From assembly GCF_019285515.1 (NCBI RefSeq), contig NZ_CP079095.1, positions 1,739,501-1,803,500 on the forward strand: a stretch of 64,000 bases of DNA, written 5' to 3'. Shown here in pieces: positions 32,902 through 41,797 of the stretch. The notes below the pieces were generated by a model, which saw only the letters and a list, made by a program, of their open reading frames with translations, ran no database searches and was not told the DNA's origin. The DNA comes from Methylococcus sp. Mc7 (GTDB taxonomy: Bacteria > Pseudomonadota > Gammaproteobacteria > Methylococcales > Methylococcaceae). A program made the position numbers and the translations under genes. The first letter of the stretch is position 1. Each line of letters starts with the position of its first letter.

Positions 32902-33126
32902 TCAAAACGGCTCGGCGGGATCACCGGGAGGTGGTTGGTTCGCTTCATCGGGCAGCCGCTGTTGCCGATAAAGCTCCTGTAGGGAGAGCGCATAATGCTC
33001 CCAGATCCTTTCGCGGAGATCGTCCAGGACTTCGAAGACGGCTTGGGCCTGCTCGGGCGTCCAGTGGTCGGGGATGAGGAGCGGCAGGCCCCGGGTCAGT
33101 CCTGACGCTTGATGCGGGTGTTTCAT
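32902..33126 (-). CDS. small accessory protein of the IS21-like element
   Basis: 74 residues ([20 protein letters not shown], then TPEQAQAVFEVLDDLRERIWEHY and a tail rich in Q, R and P). Its ATG overlaps the istB stop (ATGA), so it is translated with the transposition genes. Similar short proteins accompany other proteobacterial transposons as I recall them, but no function is known. Confidence 0.6.
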   Translation of the reverse strand: MKHPHQASGLTRGLPLLIPDHWTPEQAQAVFEVLDDLRERIWEHYALSLQELYRQQRLPDEANQPPPGDPAEPF

Positions 33127-33881
33127 AAGTTGTCCTCGGTTTTCTTGCGGCGCCGTTTGGCGCGTTGTTCGGAGCGTTCTTTGGCCTCCTTGAGGCGGTA
33201 GGACTCACCCTCGATGGCGATGACCTCGGCGTTGTGGATCAGGCGGTCGATGAGGGAGACGACGCAGGCGGCATTGGGGAAGACCTCGCCCCATTCGGCG
33301 AAGGGGCGGTTGGTGGTGATGAGGGTGCTGTGAGCCTGGTAGCGGCGGCTGACCAGCTCGAACAAGAGATCGGCGTGGCGGTTGCCGTAGGAGAGGTAGC
33401 CGACCTCGTCGATCACCAGCAGGTCCGGGGCGGCGTAGTGGCGGAGTCTGCGGCGCAGGGCGGAGTCGCTGTCGAGAGCAGCCAGTTCGCCGAGCAGTTG
33501 CCCGGCGGTGGTGAACAAGACGGTGGCGCCCAGGAGCAGGGCCTGATGGGCGAGGTTCTGCGCCCACAGGGATTTGCCCACGCCGTTGGGGCCGATCAGG
33601 ATCACGTTGGCGGCCTCTTTGAGGAAGTCGAGGGTCATCAGGGCTTCCAGGGCGGCGCGGTCGCAGCGTTTGGGCCAGCTCCAGTCGAAGTCGCAGACCG
33701 GCTTGAACGAGCCGATGTGGGCGGCCTGCAGGCGCCGTTCCAGGCTGCGGCGCTGGCGTTCCTGTGCCTCCCAGCCGATCAGCGCTTCGACCCAGGGCTG
33801 CCCGGCGACCTCCGCCCAGTGAGCCACCAGGCCGTGGAGATGCAGCGCCTGGGCGCGGTGTAGCAAGGGATCATCGATCAT
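33123..33881 (-). CDS. istB: IS21-family ATP-binding transposition helper IstB
   Basis: 252 residues of the IstB/DnaC AAA+ family. Walker A is GPNGVGKS, Walker B is [10 protein letters not shown], sensor 1 is [13 protein letters not shown], and the C-terminal [20 protein letters not shown] is typical. IstB loads on target DNA and recruits the IstA transposase. The start at 33881 overlaps the istA end by 11 bp. It looks intact. Confidence 0.95.
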   Translation of the reverse strand: MIDDPLLHRAQALHLHGLVAHWAEVAGQPWVEALIGWEAQERQRRSLERRLQAAHIGSFKPVCDFDWSWPKRCDRAALEALMTLDFLKEAANVILIGPNGVGKSLWAQNLAHQALLLGATVLFTTAGQLLGELAALDSDSALRRRLRHYAAPDLLVIDEVGYLSYGNRHADLLFELVSRRYQAHSTLITTNRPFAEWGEVFPNAACVVSLIDRLIHNAEVIAIEGESYRLKEAKERSEQRAKRRRKKTEDNL

Positions 33882-35400
33882 GGCCGCCCTCCCCTTGCAA
33901 AACGTCGCTTGAGTCGCGACCGTCCACCAATTGGTCGTAACCGTCGAGGCCATGGGGTCGAACCGGGACATCCCGTTGTTGTGCGGCGGGTGACAGGGGA
34001 ACGGCCAGGGGGGGTGGGAGTTGGCGGGCTTCGCGGCGCTGTTCCAGGGCCAGGCGCACGGCGTTGGGATGAGGGACGCCGCGTTCGAGGGCGATCTCGA
34101 TGGCGGCCTGGAGCTCATCGGCCCCATAGCGCTCCCACAGAGCCAGCAACTCGCGGGTGAGGGCGCCGAGACGGCCGCCGCGTTCGGCCGCTTGGGTCAG
34201 CAGCAACGGGCTGGCGGGAACGGTTTTCGTCAGCCGATCGGTATCCCGATGCTGGCGGGCCTCGCGCTTTTCGGTCACGAGCCGTTCGAGATGGGCGGGC
34301 TCCTCGATCTGAGCGCCGCGGTCGTAACTGCGGGGATGGCTGGCGATGACCGCCACCCCGTCCAGTACCCGTACCCGCTCGGGATCGGCCATCACGGTCA
34401 ACAGCCGCCGGACGTGGGTGTGAGGAATGGAGTAGTCGTTGAGATCGAAGCGGATGTAAGGCGTCTTGCCGGCTTTCACCTCGGTCCGCTCCTCGGTGGG
34501 AAAGGGATTGTCCGGCAAGCCGATCAGCCGGGGCTGCTCCTCGGCGAAAACCTCGCCGACCTTGCGACTGCGGTCTTCGGGCCAGCGTCTTTCGGCGGCA
34601 GAGCCCCGGCACCAGGCCGAGGCCTGCGCGTTCAGATCGGCCAGATCGGCAAAGGTCCGGGCGGCGAAGAAGTGGTCGCGAACATAACGGATGGCCCGTT
34701 CCACCCGGCCCTTCTCGTTGCCACGGGCCACCGCCACCGGCCGCGGTTCGAACCGGTAATGCCCGGCCAGGGCCAGCAAGGTGGGATGGAAGCGGATCGC
34801 CTCCCCCTGGCGCTCCAGCACGGCGCTCTTCAAATTATCGTACAGCAGGACTCTGGCCACGCCGTTGAACGCCTGGAAGGCCGCCACGTGGCCGCGCAGG
34901 AAGTTCTCCATGCGGGCGTCCAGGAAGAAGCGCAGAAAGAGGCAACGGGAGTAGGACAGCACCATCACGAAGGCCATGAGTGGCCGCCGGGCCCGGCCGA
35001 GGGTCAGATAACCGAAATGGCCCCAGTCCACTTGGGCCTGCTCCCCCGGCAGGGTCCGCAGCCGCAGGTAAGCTTCCGCCTTGGGTCTGGGCCGATGCAG
35101 GGCGATGAGATGGCGGAAATGGTCCGCCCCGCCTGGATAGCCGCGCTCGCGCACCATGGCATGGAGCCGGCTGGCGGTCAGGGTGGGAAACTTCTCCAGG
35201 GTTTCCCGGATGAAGGGCACATAGGGATCCACGGCGGAGGCCCGAGGCTGGGCCACCCGGGCGGGCAGGCCGGCTTGGGCCAGCACCCGTTGCACCGTGG
35301 TGCGATGTACCCCCAACTGGGTGGCGATGGTGCCGATTCGCCAGTGTTCGACGTGATGGTAACGGAGGATTTGAGCCTCCAGTTCTTGCGCGATGGTCAT
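33871..35400 (-). CDS. istA: IS21-family transposase IstA
   Basis: 509 residues. The N-terminal helix-turn-helix ([25 protein letters not shown]) is followed by an rve-type DDE core: [10 protein letters not shown] (D), [11 protein letters not shown] (D) and [18 protein letters not shown] (E). A beta-barrel Mu-type C-terminal part ([20 protein letters not shown]) comes next. The ATG at 35400 overlaps the stop of the zinc-ribbon gene before it. The catalytic residues are present, so it may be functional. Confidence 0.94.
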   Translation of the reverse strand: MTIAQELEAQILRYHHVEHWRIGTIATQLGVHRTTVQRVLAQAGLPARVAQPRASAVDPYVPFIRETLEKFPTLTASRLHAMVRERGYPGGADHFRHLIALHRPRPKAEAYLRLRTLPGEQAQVDWGHFGYLTLGRARRPLMAFVMVLSYSRCLFLRFFLDARMENFLRGHVAAFQAFNGVARVLLYDNLKSAVLERQGEAIRFHPTLLALAGHYRFEPRPVAVARGNEKGRVERAIRYVRDHFFAARTFADLADLNAQASAWCRGSAAERRWPEDRSRKVGEVFAEEQPRLIGLPDNPFPTEERTEVKAGKTPYIRFDLNDYSIPHTHVRRLLTVMADPERVRVLDGVAVIASHPRSYDRGAQIEEPAHLERLVTEKREARQHRDTDRLTKTVPASPLLLTQAAERGGRLGALTRELLALWERYGADELQAAIEIALERGVPHPNAVRLALEQRREARQLPPPLAVPLSPAAQQRDVPVRPHGLDGYDQLVDGRDSSDVLQGEGGHDR

Positions 35401-35840
35401 GTCGAGAATGTCTCCGGTGGTGTGAAAAGGATCGCGTGAGACCCTCGGCGGCGCCGGAAACCGAGCCGGACGAACGAGGCACAACGCCGGCCACAGCGAT
35501 GGCAGTGCCAAACGGTGATGGGCGGCGGGGTGGTGAGAAGCGAAGGTCGCTTCGCGGCAGCCATCGAGGGTGACGGCAGTAAACCCTGAGGTGTCGGCGC
35601 GGGTGAACCCTGATGCGTCACGTTTTTGCGGCGCAGGCGGTAACGACGGGACCGTTCGGCATGGGCGAATCGACCGGGACGACTGCGTTGATAGCGCCGA
35701 CCGGCCTCCCGCAGGGAGCGGCGACGCGCCACCTTCGAGCAACCGTCGCCACAATAGATCTGGCCCCGGTCGCAGTGGCTGCACAGCAGAACTTGGACGC
35801 GGCAGCGCCCGCAGACAAAGAAACGACCCGAAGACTCCAT
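35397..35840 (-). CDS. cysteine-rich zinc-ribbon-like passenger of the IS21-like element
   Basis: 147 residues. The first 35 contain [21 protein letters not shown] and GDGC, five or six cysteines spaced like a zinc ribbon. A very basic stretch ([20 protein letters not shown], then [11 protein letters not shown]) and an Arg-rich tail follow. It is the first gene of the operon, and its TGA overlaps the istA ATG. It is probably a nucleic-acid-binding accessory protein. The function is not established. Confidence 0.6.
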   Translation of the reverse strand: MESSGRFFVCGRCRVQVLLCSHCDRGQIYCGDGCSKVARRRSLREAGRRYQRSRPGRFAHAERSRRYRLRRKNVTHQGSPAPTPQGLLPSPSMAAAKRPSLLTTPPPITVWHCHRCGRRCASFVRLGFRRRRGSHAILFTPPETFST

Positions 35841-36140
35841 TGGCGTTGGTCATCACGCCGAGGAGCGTCGGTCTGGACGGGATTGTTCGGACCTTGGAAA
35901 ATGACAGGGCATTCCCTCTCACGAGGGAGGGGTGGGGCGCGTCACGGAGCGAAACTTGGCGGTTGAGAGCCGTGGCGCGACCCAAGTCTCTTCGGCAGGG
36001 CGCTTTTTACCGCACACCCTCTTTCCGCGCCATCTTTCCCCCTACGTCTTCACATCCCGATCCATCCTCCGATCAGGACTGAAGCGGGCTTGGGATGCGT
36101 TCGTCGCCATCTATGCGCGGTTTTTCAGCGCCATTCACAT

Positions 36141-36651
36141 GGAACTGGCCCGCTATGTCGTCCTCAATCCGGTCAGGGCGCGCATGGTACGCAGCCCGAC
36201 CGAATGGCCGTGGAGCAGTTACCGGGCAACCGCGGGCCTGTGTGACATACCGCTCTGGCTGACCACCGATTGGCTGCTTTCCGCCTTTTCTTCGCAACGC
36301 AGCGAGGCGGTGGTGCGTTATGCGGCTTTCGTGGCGGAAGGAAAGCATCAACCCGGCCCCTGGGAAAAACTGAAGAACCAGATTTTTCTGGGTTCTGAAG
36401 CTTTCGTGGCAAGCCTGCAACGCAACCTCGCTGCAGATGCTGGACTGCTGGAAATTCCTGCCGTCCAGCGTCGGCCGCTACCGCAACCGTTGGCGCAGAT
36501 TGCCGCAGCGCATGAACGAGACGAGGCGATTCTGTGTGCCTATGCCAGCGGTGGGTACAGCCTGAAGGAGATCGGAGACCATTTCGGTTTACACTACTCC
36601 CGGGTGAGCCGCATCTTGAAAAAGCAGCGGATGGCAAAAGAAAAGACCTGA
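36141..36651 (+). pseudogene. Y1 (RAYT) transposase, 3' half
   Basis: It continues the gene broken at 32761: ELARYVVLNPVRARMVRSP, EWPWSSYRATAG, then a C-terminal helix-turn-helix (YSLKEIGDHFGLHYSRVSRILKK) of the DnaA-like type that some RAYT proteins carry. It ends at TGA 36649-36651. Most of it (from 36218) is repeated directly downstream. Confidence 0.85.
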
Positions 36652-36665
36652 CCCTCAACGCTCCT
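36218..36665 (+). repeat. 448-bp tandem duplication, unit 1
   Basis: It covers codons from YRATAG to the stop of the RAYT 3' half plus the element end (GTTACCGGGCAAC to CCTCAACGCTCCT). It is followed immediately by unit 2. Confidence 0.93.
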
Positions 36666-37113
36666 GTTACCGGGCAACCGCGGGCCTGTGTGACATACCG
36701 CTCTGGCTGACCACCGATTGGCTGCTTTCCGCCTTTTCTTCGCAACGCAGCGAGGCGGTGGTGCGTTATGCGGCTTTCGTGGCGGAAGGAAAGCATCAAC
36801 CCGGCCCCTGGGAAAAACTGAAGAACCAGATTTTTCTGGGTTCTGAAGCTTTCGTGGCAAGCCTGCAACGCAACCTCGCTGCAGATGCTGGACTGCTGGA
36901 AATTCCTGCCGTCCAGCGTCGGCCGCTACCGCAACCGTTGGCGCAGATTGCCGCAGCGCATGAACGAGACGAGGCGATTCTGTGTGCCTATGCCAGCGGT
37001 GGGTACAGCCTGAAGGAGATCGGAGACCATTTCGGTTTACACTACTCCCGGGTGAGCCGCATCTTGAAAAAGCAGCGGATGGCAAAAGAAAAGACCTGAC
37101 CCTCAACGCTCCT
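36666..37113 (+). repeat. 448-bp tandem duplication, unit 2
   Basis: By eye it is an exact copy of 36218-36665. It has no start codon near its beginning that would give the full domain, so it is probably not expressed as a protein. Confidence 0.93.
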
Positions 37114-37121
37114 CAACGCTC

Positions 37122-37196
37122 GTTCATCTCACAGAAGACCAGGAAGATGCGATCGTGACGTTTCTGAAGACACTGTCCGATGGTTATCAACCCTAA
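37122..37196 (+). pseudogene. short C-terminal remnant, possibly of a cytochrome c peroxidase-type gene
   Basis: 24 codons reading VHLTEDQEDAIVTFLKTLSDG and ending YQP before TAA. Endings of the type LTxxEKxxIVAFLKTLTDG are usual for MauG/cytochrome c peroxidase di-haem proteins. The 5' part has been lost at the RAYT element border. This is a resemblance from memory only. Confidence 0.4.
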
Positions 37197-37337
37197 TTTG
37201 GCATTGCGCCGGAGCTACTGACGCGACCCGGAACATAAACGGGGGTCGGAATGGATTTTCCCGGCGTGTCAAGTACCCGGAGCCATGGGGCCAGGGGCAG
37301 AGCAGCACGGCTTTCCCTGGGCCTCGCCGAACCAATA

Positions 37338-37373
37338 AGGATTGAGACGATCCCGAAGGGTCGTTTCAATCCT
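37338..37373 (+). repeat. 16-bp stem hairpin
   Basis: AGGATTGAGACGA pairs with TCGTTTCAATCCT (one mismatch), and CCC with GGG around GAA. It could be a terminator-like or REP-like structure. It occurs once. Confidence 0.5.
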
Positions 37374-37572
37374 GTGTTCAAGAAGCCCGGAATCTGGCAC
37401 GGGCGTTGACTAAGGGGATTGCTTTTCCAAATAAAGGGGTCACAAAAAGGCACCACAAAAAAGGGTCCAAAAAGGGGTCAAACTCGATTTCCTACCTCTA
37501 GAAGGGGATGGTTATGTGGAGAACCAACAGTGACTAAATTGCTTGAACGTGCTGTTAAAAAGGTCAGCCCGC

Positions 37573-37602
37573 GTAGATACGATTAGCGCAGCGCAATCGT
37601 AC
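37573..37602 (+). repeat. REP-like element, copy 1
   Basis: GTAGATACGATTAGCGCAGC, then GCAATCGTAC. The stem TACGATT/AATCGTA surrounds GCGCAGCG. It is the same family as the site at 55096 next to a RAYT gene, which has GTAGGTCCGATTAGCGCAGC. Confidence 0.7.
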
Positions 37603-37921
37603 GCATGAATCGCACCCCGGCCATTACTGTATCTACTTTGGAAATAACGCGTTCAACTTTGTTTTATCGGGGTTTGCTATTCCGCTCCTTCAATCGGATC
37701 AATACCCAAAAGACCGAAACCGTGGGCAGCGTCACCGACACCACTGGTCACGCCTACGACCTCGCGGGACGGCCGTAACCGCAGGATCGCCGCCCTGTTC
37801 GTCTACGCCGACAAAGCCAACGTTCCGGCCTATCTTGAATTCAGCGTCGTCTTGATGAGATCAAGGTTGCGGAATCGGAAGAAGCTTATTGAAACATCAG
37901 ACCCCGCCCTGCGGGGCTGTC

Positions 37922-38233
37922 TCAATCATTCTCCCACGGCTTCTTCTCCTGCCCCGCCAGGTCACGGCTGCCGTGCATGACGGCAAGGATGAGCACACGG
38001 TCAGTTTCCAGGTGATACATCACGCGCTAGCCGTGCACGATGATCTCGCGCAGTGATTTGTCCTCGGCCTCCGGAATCATCCGCCCGCTTTCCGGAAACT
38101 CCCTCAGCCGCCGGGTGGCAAGCACCACTTTTTGGCCGAAGCGCCGGGCATAAAACGCCGAGTCGCGGCTGATGTAGCGCAACAGATCATCGAGATCGTC
38201 GCGCGCAAAATCCGACCATTCAACGCGCATCAT
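37922..38233 (-). pseudogene. RelE/ParE-type toxin with an internal amber stop
   Basis: The frame reads MMRVEWSDFARDDLDDLLRYIS and continues to EIIVHG, where TAG (38027-38029) replaces an expected Tyr codon. It then goes on in the same frame as RVMYHLETDRVLILAVMHGSRDL to a TGA at 37922. The ParE family ends with GYRVxY...VLILxVxHGSRDL, so the stop falls inside the toxin core and removes the active C-terminus. The start overlaps the antitoxin end by 14 bp. It is either inactivated or carries a sequencing error. Confidence 0.85.
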
Positions 38234-38405
38234 TCAGGAATCGTTTTTCCATCTCCTCTTGCGAGGTCACCTTGTCTGCTTCCGCCGCCTGGAGCGAGCG
38301 CTCCAGTTTCTGGCGCACATAGAGGGCATACATGGCATCGTCGAAAGTCGCCTGCTCCGGCAGGCGGTCGGCGATATCGTGGACGATTTGCTTAACGGTT
38401 TGCAT
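38220..38405 (-). CDS. antitoxin of the ParE-type pair
   Basis: 61 residues from ATG 38405; a frame upstream adds three. The sequence MQTVKQIVHDIADRLPEQAT, then FDDAMYALYVRQKLERSLQAAEADKV, is typical of the small antitoxins found directly before RelE/ParE genes. They bind the toxin with a C-terminal helix and repress their own promoter with the N-terminus. It is intact although its partner toxin carries a stop codon. Confidence 0.75.
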   Translation of the reverse strand: MQTVKQIVHDIADRLPEQATFDDAMYALYVRQKLERSLQAAEADKVTSQEEMEKRFLNDAR

Positions 38406-38625
38406 GATGATCACTCCTAACGAGACCTACTTGGATCAGGGTATTCAGCCCCTCAAAAAAACGACGATCCTAGCGAAGGAGCAACTTGTGTGTAAGGGGA
38501 TGGGGTCAGGTCACGCAAGCACCGGCAACACCCTCACCCTTTTCGCAAAAGGTTTTATCATTTCGCGGAATTTAGCATATTGCAGTCTCGGCGCGGATTA
38601 TGGCAAAGGGTGAGTCCAATAGCAT

Positions 38626-39144
38626 TTATTGGAAGTCTGGGATAATGTTTCTGGTGCATGTCCCAGAATTGGGCTGCCCAATTTCTTCTATATGGAACCG
38701 CGAGCCTGTGATTGGTTGAATGATATAAGATAAATCAAGATTGGATTTATTAAGTGCCAAGATATTGCTATTCGGTATTATTGTCGCTAATGCATGGGTC
38801 AAAGGCGTCATGCCTTCAATGTTGCTTCTAAGAGGAATGCCGGTGCTTGTCGATAAAGTAAATGCGCTCGAGTTGTTGCTCTTATTAAAAATATATTGCT
38901 GCTGGCGTGTGCAGTATAGTCCGGATGCGTCGATTAGCCAGTCCCCAATAGAAATATCACAGGTGCGCCTACTTTCATTACATGTCCATACCCCATCCAG
39001 GTAAGACGAAGGGATGGTGGTATAATTCCAACGGATTGCATTTGTTGCATTTGTTGCATTTGTTGCATTTGTTGCATTTGCAGGGGTAGATATTGAAGCG
39101 ACAATTAGGATGGTTAATTTTAATGTGTGCTCTAATTTTTTCAT
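38626..39144 (-). CDS. small exported protein with NAT tandem repeats
   Basis: 172 residues, family not recognised. A signal peptide (MKKLEHTLKLTILIVASISTPA) is followed by NATNATNATNATNA, encoded by a 9-bp tandem repeat, and a domain with four or more cysteines (WTCNESRRTCD, LYCTRQQQ, GTCTRN). The gene is clearly more AT-rich than its surroundings, which suggests horizontal acquisition. The repeat invites length variation by slippage just behind the cleavage site. It is followed downstream by the ParE-type region with no other gene between. Confidence 0.6.
   Translation of the reverse strand: MKKLEHTLKLTILIVASISTPANATNATNATNATNAIRWNYTTIPSSYLDGVWTCNESRRTCDISIGDWLIDASGLYCTRQQQYIFNKSNNSSAFTLSTSTGIPLRSNIEGMTPLTHALATIIPNSNILALNKSNLDLSYIIQPITGSRFHIEEIGQPNSGTCTRNIIPDFQ
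39026..39075 (-). repeat. 9-bp tandem repeat (NAT codons)
   Basis: TTTGTTGCA is repeated about five times on the plus strand; on the coding strand it reads Asn-Ala-Thr. Confidence 0.85.
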
Positions 39145-39269
39145 TTATGGGTCTCCGGAGAGTTTTTGGTGTTGCTAAGCGGCGCTTGTTTTCTGTGAAT
39201 GATGGTATACTTCAAAATATAAGTATCATGTGAAGCTGTTGAATCAAGATGCGATTTTGCAATTGAGGG

Positions 39270-39662
39270 TCAGTCATGGGGTTCATCCCTATTGTTTGCT
39301 TGCTTGCGGTTTTTGTTTATATATAACGCTATAGAGCCGGTTGAGTTTGCGGCGGTAATTGTATCGGCATATAGATACCCTCTTGAGAGAAATTTTTCCT
39401 CCCTCCACGCATTGCCCTTCAACCCGAAAACAAAAGACAAAGCAACCTGGATAAATATATCAAAGAGATTGATGGCGGGAATTTCAAGTGCATCCCATAT
39501 AACCAGTAGTAGTATTTGTAATAAAATAAAGCCAAATAAAATACCCCAGAGCCCCTTAATTGCGGCCCAGAGCCAAGAAAAAAAGAAAGCCGGCCATGAC
39601 CAACCCTGTTTTACAGCCTCAACTCTACGAAATGGGTGGTCATAGATGTTATACTGCCTCAT
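39270..39662 (-). CDS. DUF2628-type membrane protein
   Basis: 130 residues. The N-terminal RRVEAVKQGWSWPAFFFSWLWAAIKGLW is the hallmark of DUF2628: a short basic region, then aromatic-rich membrane helices. Two further hydrophobic stretches follow (ILFGFILLQILLLVIWDAL and FDIFIQVALSFVFGLKGNAWREE). Its role is unknown. It is AT-rich, like its neighbour at 38626. The 315-bp stretch after it (39663-39977) shows no gene or clear signal. Confidence 0.75.
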   Translation of the reverse strand: MRQYNIYDHPFRRVEAVKQGWSWPAFFFSWLWAAIKGLWGILFGFILLQILLLVIWDALEIPAINLFDIFIQVALSFVFGLKGNAWREEKFLSRGYLYADTITAANSTGSIALYINKNRKQANNRDEPHD

Positions 39663-39977
39663 ATTATTATTCCTAAATATGTCTCAATTGAATGAAATCC
39701 ATCGTCATTAAACGGAGGGCGGTTATCCTAGTGAATTGTTCATGCGAAACAATAAGTGGTCTTAACCGATTGAGACCTCCGGATTTATGAAAAAACAGAT
39801 GCCGCCCAAATGACATCTTAATAAAGCTCCGGGAAGTTCTTACATGGCTCTAATTTATCACGCGTAGGCCGAATGCTTTTCTGACTGGAACCTGGAGATG
39901 GTTCCGGCCCGAGGTTGCCCACTCGAAGCAGCCGCCGTGCATATCCGGAAAACCGCCGTATGCAAGCCCGGAAAATC

Positions 39978-40538
39978 TCACCTTCGCCCCTGCGCCGTTT
40001 CCAGCCGGTAGTTCCGCCCCCAGACGTAGACGTAGATCGCTCCGCTCGCGATCGTGGTGGCGAGGGTGGCGGCGAGCAGGCCGTCGAGCAGGAACGGGGG
40101 CAGTTCGGAAACGCCGCGGTTGAAGAGGATGGCGACGATGAAAGCCAGTTGCAGCAGGGTGTTCAGCTTGCTGGCGAGGATGGGCTGGCCGTCGAAGGGG
40201 TGCAGCAGCAGGTAGTAGGCGATGGCGCCGGCGACGATCACGGCATCGCGGAGGAGTACGGCGGCGGCCATCCAGACGGGGAGGAGGCCGAGCCAGGCGC
40301 CGGCGACGAAGCAGCAGACCAGGAGCAGCTTGTCCGCCAGCGGGTCCAGGTAGGAGCCGAGCCGGGACTGCCAGCCGTAGTGTTTGGCGAGGAAGCCGTC
40401 GATCGCATCGGATACGCCTGCAACCACGAACAGCGCCAGGGCGCCGGTGTAGCGCTCCGCCAGCATCAGGTGGACGACCGGGTAGACCAGGAATATCCGG
40501 AGGGTGCTGATGATGTTTGGGATGTTTTCTGGCCGCAT
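39978..40538 (-). CDS. CDP-alcohol phosphatidyltransferase family protein
   Basis: 186 residues, about six membrane helices. The catalytic motif reads DAIDGFLAKHYGWQSRLGSY, then LDPLADK, fitting D-x2-DG-x2-A(R)-x8-G-x3-D-x3-D except that the usual Arg after Ala is Lys. PgsA-type enzymes transfer glycerol phosphate to CDP-diacylglycerol in the inner membrane to make phosphatidylglycerol phosphate. The residue change, and the possible presence of a second pgsA elsewhere, leave the exact substrate open. It is divergent from purM. Confidence 0.82.
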   Translation of the reverse strand: MRPENIPNIISTLRIFLVYPVVHLMLAERYTGALALFVVAGVSDAIDGFLAKHYGWQSRLGSYLDPLADKLLLVCCFVAGAWLGLLPVWMAAAVLLRDAVIVAGAIAYYLLLHPFDGQPILASKLNTLLQLAFIVAILFNRGVSELPPFLLDGLLAATLATTIASGAIYVYVWGRNYRLETAQGRR

Positions 40539-40725
40539 GGTCGCACTCCTTACGGGACGTCGATAATCTCCGGATGGGGGGTGGCCGTCAAGCCTGGAGC
40601 CGACGGTAACGGAGGCGGGGGTATGGTGATAAACTACCCAGTCATCCTTATTCCGAACAAGGCGCCGTCCCGACTCAAGAGACGGCCGGCGGGCCGCACG
40701 GTCCGATCTTCATGCAGGAGTCTCC

Positions 40726-41763
40726 TTGAAAACCGAAAATCCCCCTTCTTTCGACTACAAGAGCGCCGGCGTCGACATCGCGGCCGGCAATGCCCTGGTG
40801 GAGCGCATCAAGCCGGCGGCGCGGAAGACGGTGCGGCCCGGGGTGCTGGCAGGGTTGGGGGGATTCGGTTCGCTGTTCGAACTGCCGGTGGACCGCTACC
40901 GCAAGCCGGTGCTGGTGGCGGGAACCGATGGGGTCGGCACCAAGCTCCGGCTGGCGATCGAGTCGGGCCGCCACGGCGGCGTCGGCATCGACCTGGTGGC
41001 GATGTGCGCCAACGACATCGTGGTGCAGGGCGCCGAGCCGCTGTTCTTCCTTGATTACTATGCGACCGGCAAGCTGGACGTGGATGTCGCGTCTTCCGTG
41101 ATCGCCGGTATCGCTCAGGGCTGCGAGCAGGCCGGCTGCGCCCTGGTCGGCGGCGAAACGGCGGAGATGCCGGGCATGTACGCCAGGGGCGACTACGACC
41201 TGGCCGGGTTCTGCGTCGGTGTGGTGGAGAAGGACGCGATCATCGACGGCAGCCGGGTCAGGCCCGGTGACAGGCTGGTCGGCCTGGCTTCATCGGGGCC
41301 GCATTCCAACGGCTATTCGCTCATCCGCAAGATCGTCGAGCATTCCGGCCTGGGGCTGGATGCGCCGGTCGCCGGCCGCGCCTTGGGCGACTGGCTGCTC
41401 GAGCCGACCCGGATCTACGTCAAGCCGCTGCTCGAACTCCTGAAAACCGTGGAGGTCCACGCCCTGGCCCACATCACCGGCGGCGGCATCACCGAGAACC
41501 TGCCACGCGTGCTGCCCGCCGGAACCGCGGCCCGGATCGACACCGCCGCCTGGGCGATGCCTGAGGTTTTCCGCTGGCTGCAGCGGCAGGGCGGGGTGGA
41601 GACTTCCGAGATGCTCAGAACGTTCAACTGCGGCGTCGGCATGATCGTATGCGTGGCGGCGGAGGACGAAGCGTGTACCCTGGAGACCTTGCGCGGCCTG
41701 GGCGAGAGCGCGTTTCCCCTGGGCGAAATCGCCCCCGGCGAGCCCGCCGTCCATTACGTCTGA
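40726..41763 (+). CDS. purM: phosphoribosylformylglycinamidine cyclo-ligase
   Basis: 345 residues, the usual length. It converts formylglycinamidine ribonucleotide to aminoimidazole ribonucleotide with ATP, the fifth step of purine synthesis. Typical parts are SYKSAGVDI-like [14 protein letters not shown] at the start, [67 protein letters not shown] and [16 protein letters not shown]. The start is a TTG with GCAGGAG 5 bases upstream. purN is not next to it. Confidence 0.97.
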   Translation: MKTENPPSFDYKSAGVDIAAGNALVERIKPAARKTVRPGVLAGLGGFGSLFELPVDRYRKPVLVAGTDGVGTKLRLAIESGRHGGVGIDLVAMCANDIVVQGAEPLFFLDYYATGKLDVDVASSVIAGIAQGCEQAGCALVGGETAEMPGMYARGDYDLAGFCVGVVEKDAIIDGSRVRPGDRLVGLASSGPHSNGYSLIRKIVEHSGLGLDAPVAGRALGDWLLEPTRIYVKPLLELLKTVEVHALAHITGGGITENLPRVLPAGTAARIDTAAWAMPEVFRWLQRQGGVETSEMLRTFNCGVGMIVCVAAEDEACTLETLRGLGESAFPLGEIAPGEPAVHYV

Positions 41764-41797
41764 GCCCTTTTAAGCGTTCTTATTCCAAGGTATATCC

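Larger units (their letters stand above)
32762..36140 (-). mobile_element. IS21-like element within the RAYT gene
   Basis: GGAACTG at 32755-32761 recurs at 36141-36147, which fits a 7-bp target duplication around the insert. The insert holds a minus-strand operon of four overlapping genes (35840 to 32902) with istA and istB at its centre. I could not see convincing terminal inverted repeats at these borders, so the interval may be composite, with the true IS ends lying further in. Confidence 0.6.
32360..36660 (+). mobile_element. RAYT-type Y1 transposase element, split by an IS21-like element
   Basis: It interrupts the IS66 remnant. The ends are imperfect inverted repeats: GGGTCAAGTCTTGTCTTTT at 32369-32387, against the complement of 36637-36655 (17 of 19 positions equal). 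Inside are the two halves of a Y1 transposase gene, separated by about 3.4 kb that carries an IS21-like operon. Confidence 0.75.
37197..37921. other. gene-poor debris region
   Basis: No intact gene is visible in about 725 bp. It holds a hairpin (37338-37373), GGGGTCA-type fragments like the RAYT element ends (37437-37483), a REP-like site (37573-37602), a short YD/RHS-like reading frame near 37700-37779 (TETVGSVTDTTGHAYDLAGRP then stop), and a small GC-rich hairpin near 37905. It looks like decayed accessory DNA. Confidence 0.5.

Noticed and set aside
34021-35439. 472-codon plus-strand frame opposite istA
   Set aside because: It shadows the transposase gene and has no family features.
37338-37373. 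Hairpin with GGATTGAGAC/GTTTCAATCC ends like CRISPR repeat ends
   Set aside because: It occurs once, has no spacer array and no cas genes; it is better described as a single hairpin.
37700-37779. Short YD/RHS-like reading frame
   Set aside because: Only about 22 residues resemble the repeat and it ends in a stop; too little to annotate as a gene, so it is only mentioned as debris.
39663-39977. 315-bp gap examined for a small gene or RNA
   Set aside because: No open frame with a ribosome site, no tRNA-like structure and no strong hairpin was seen.
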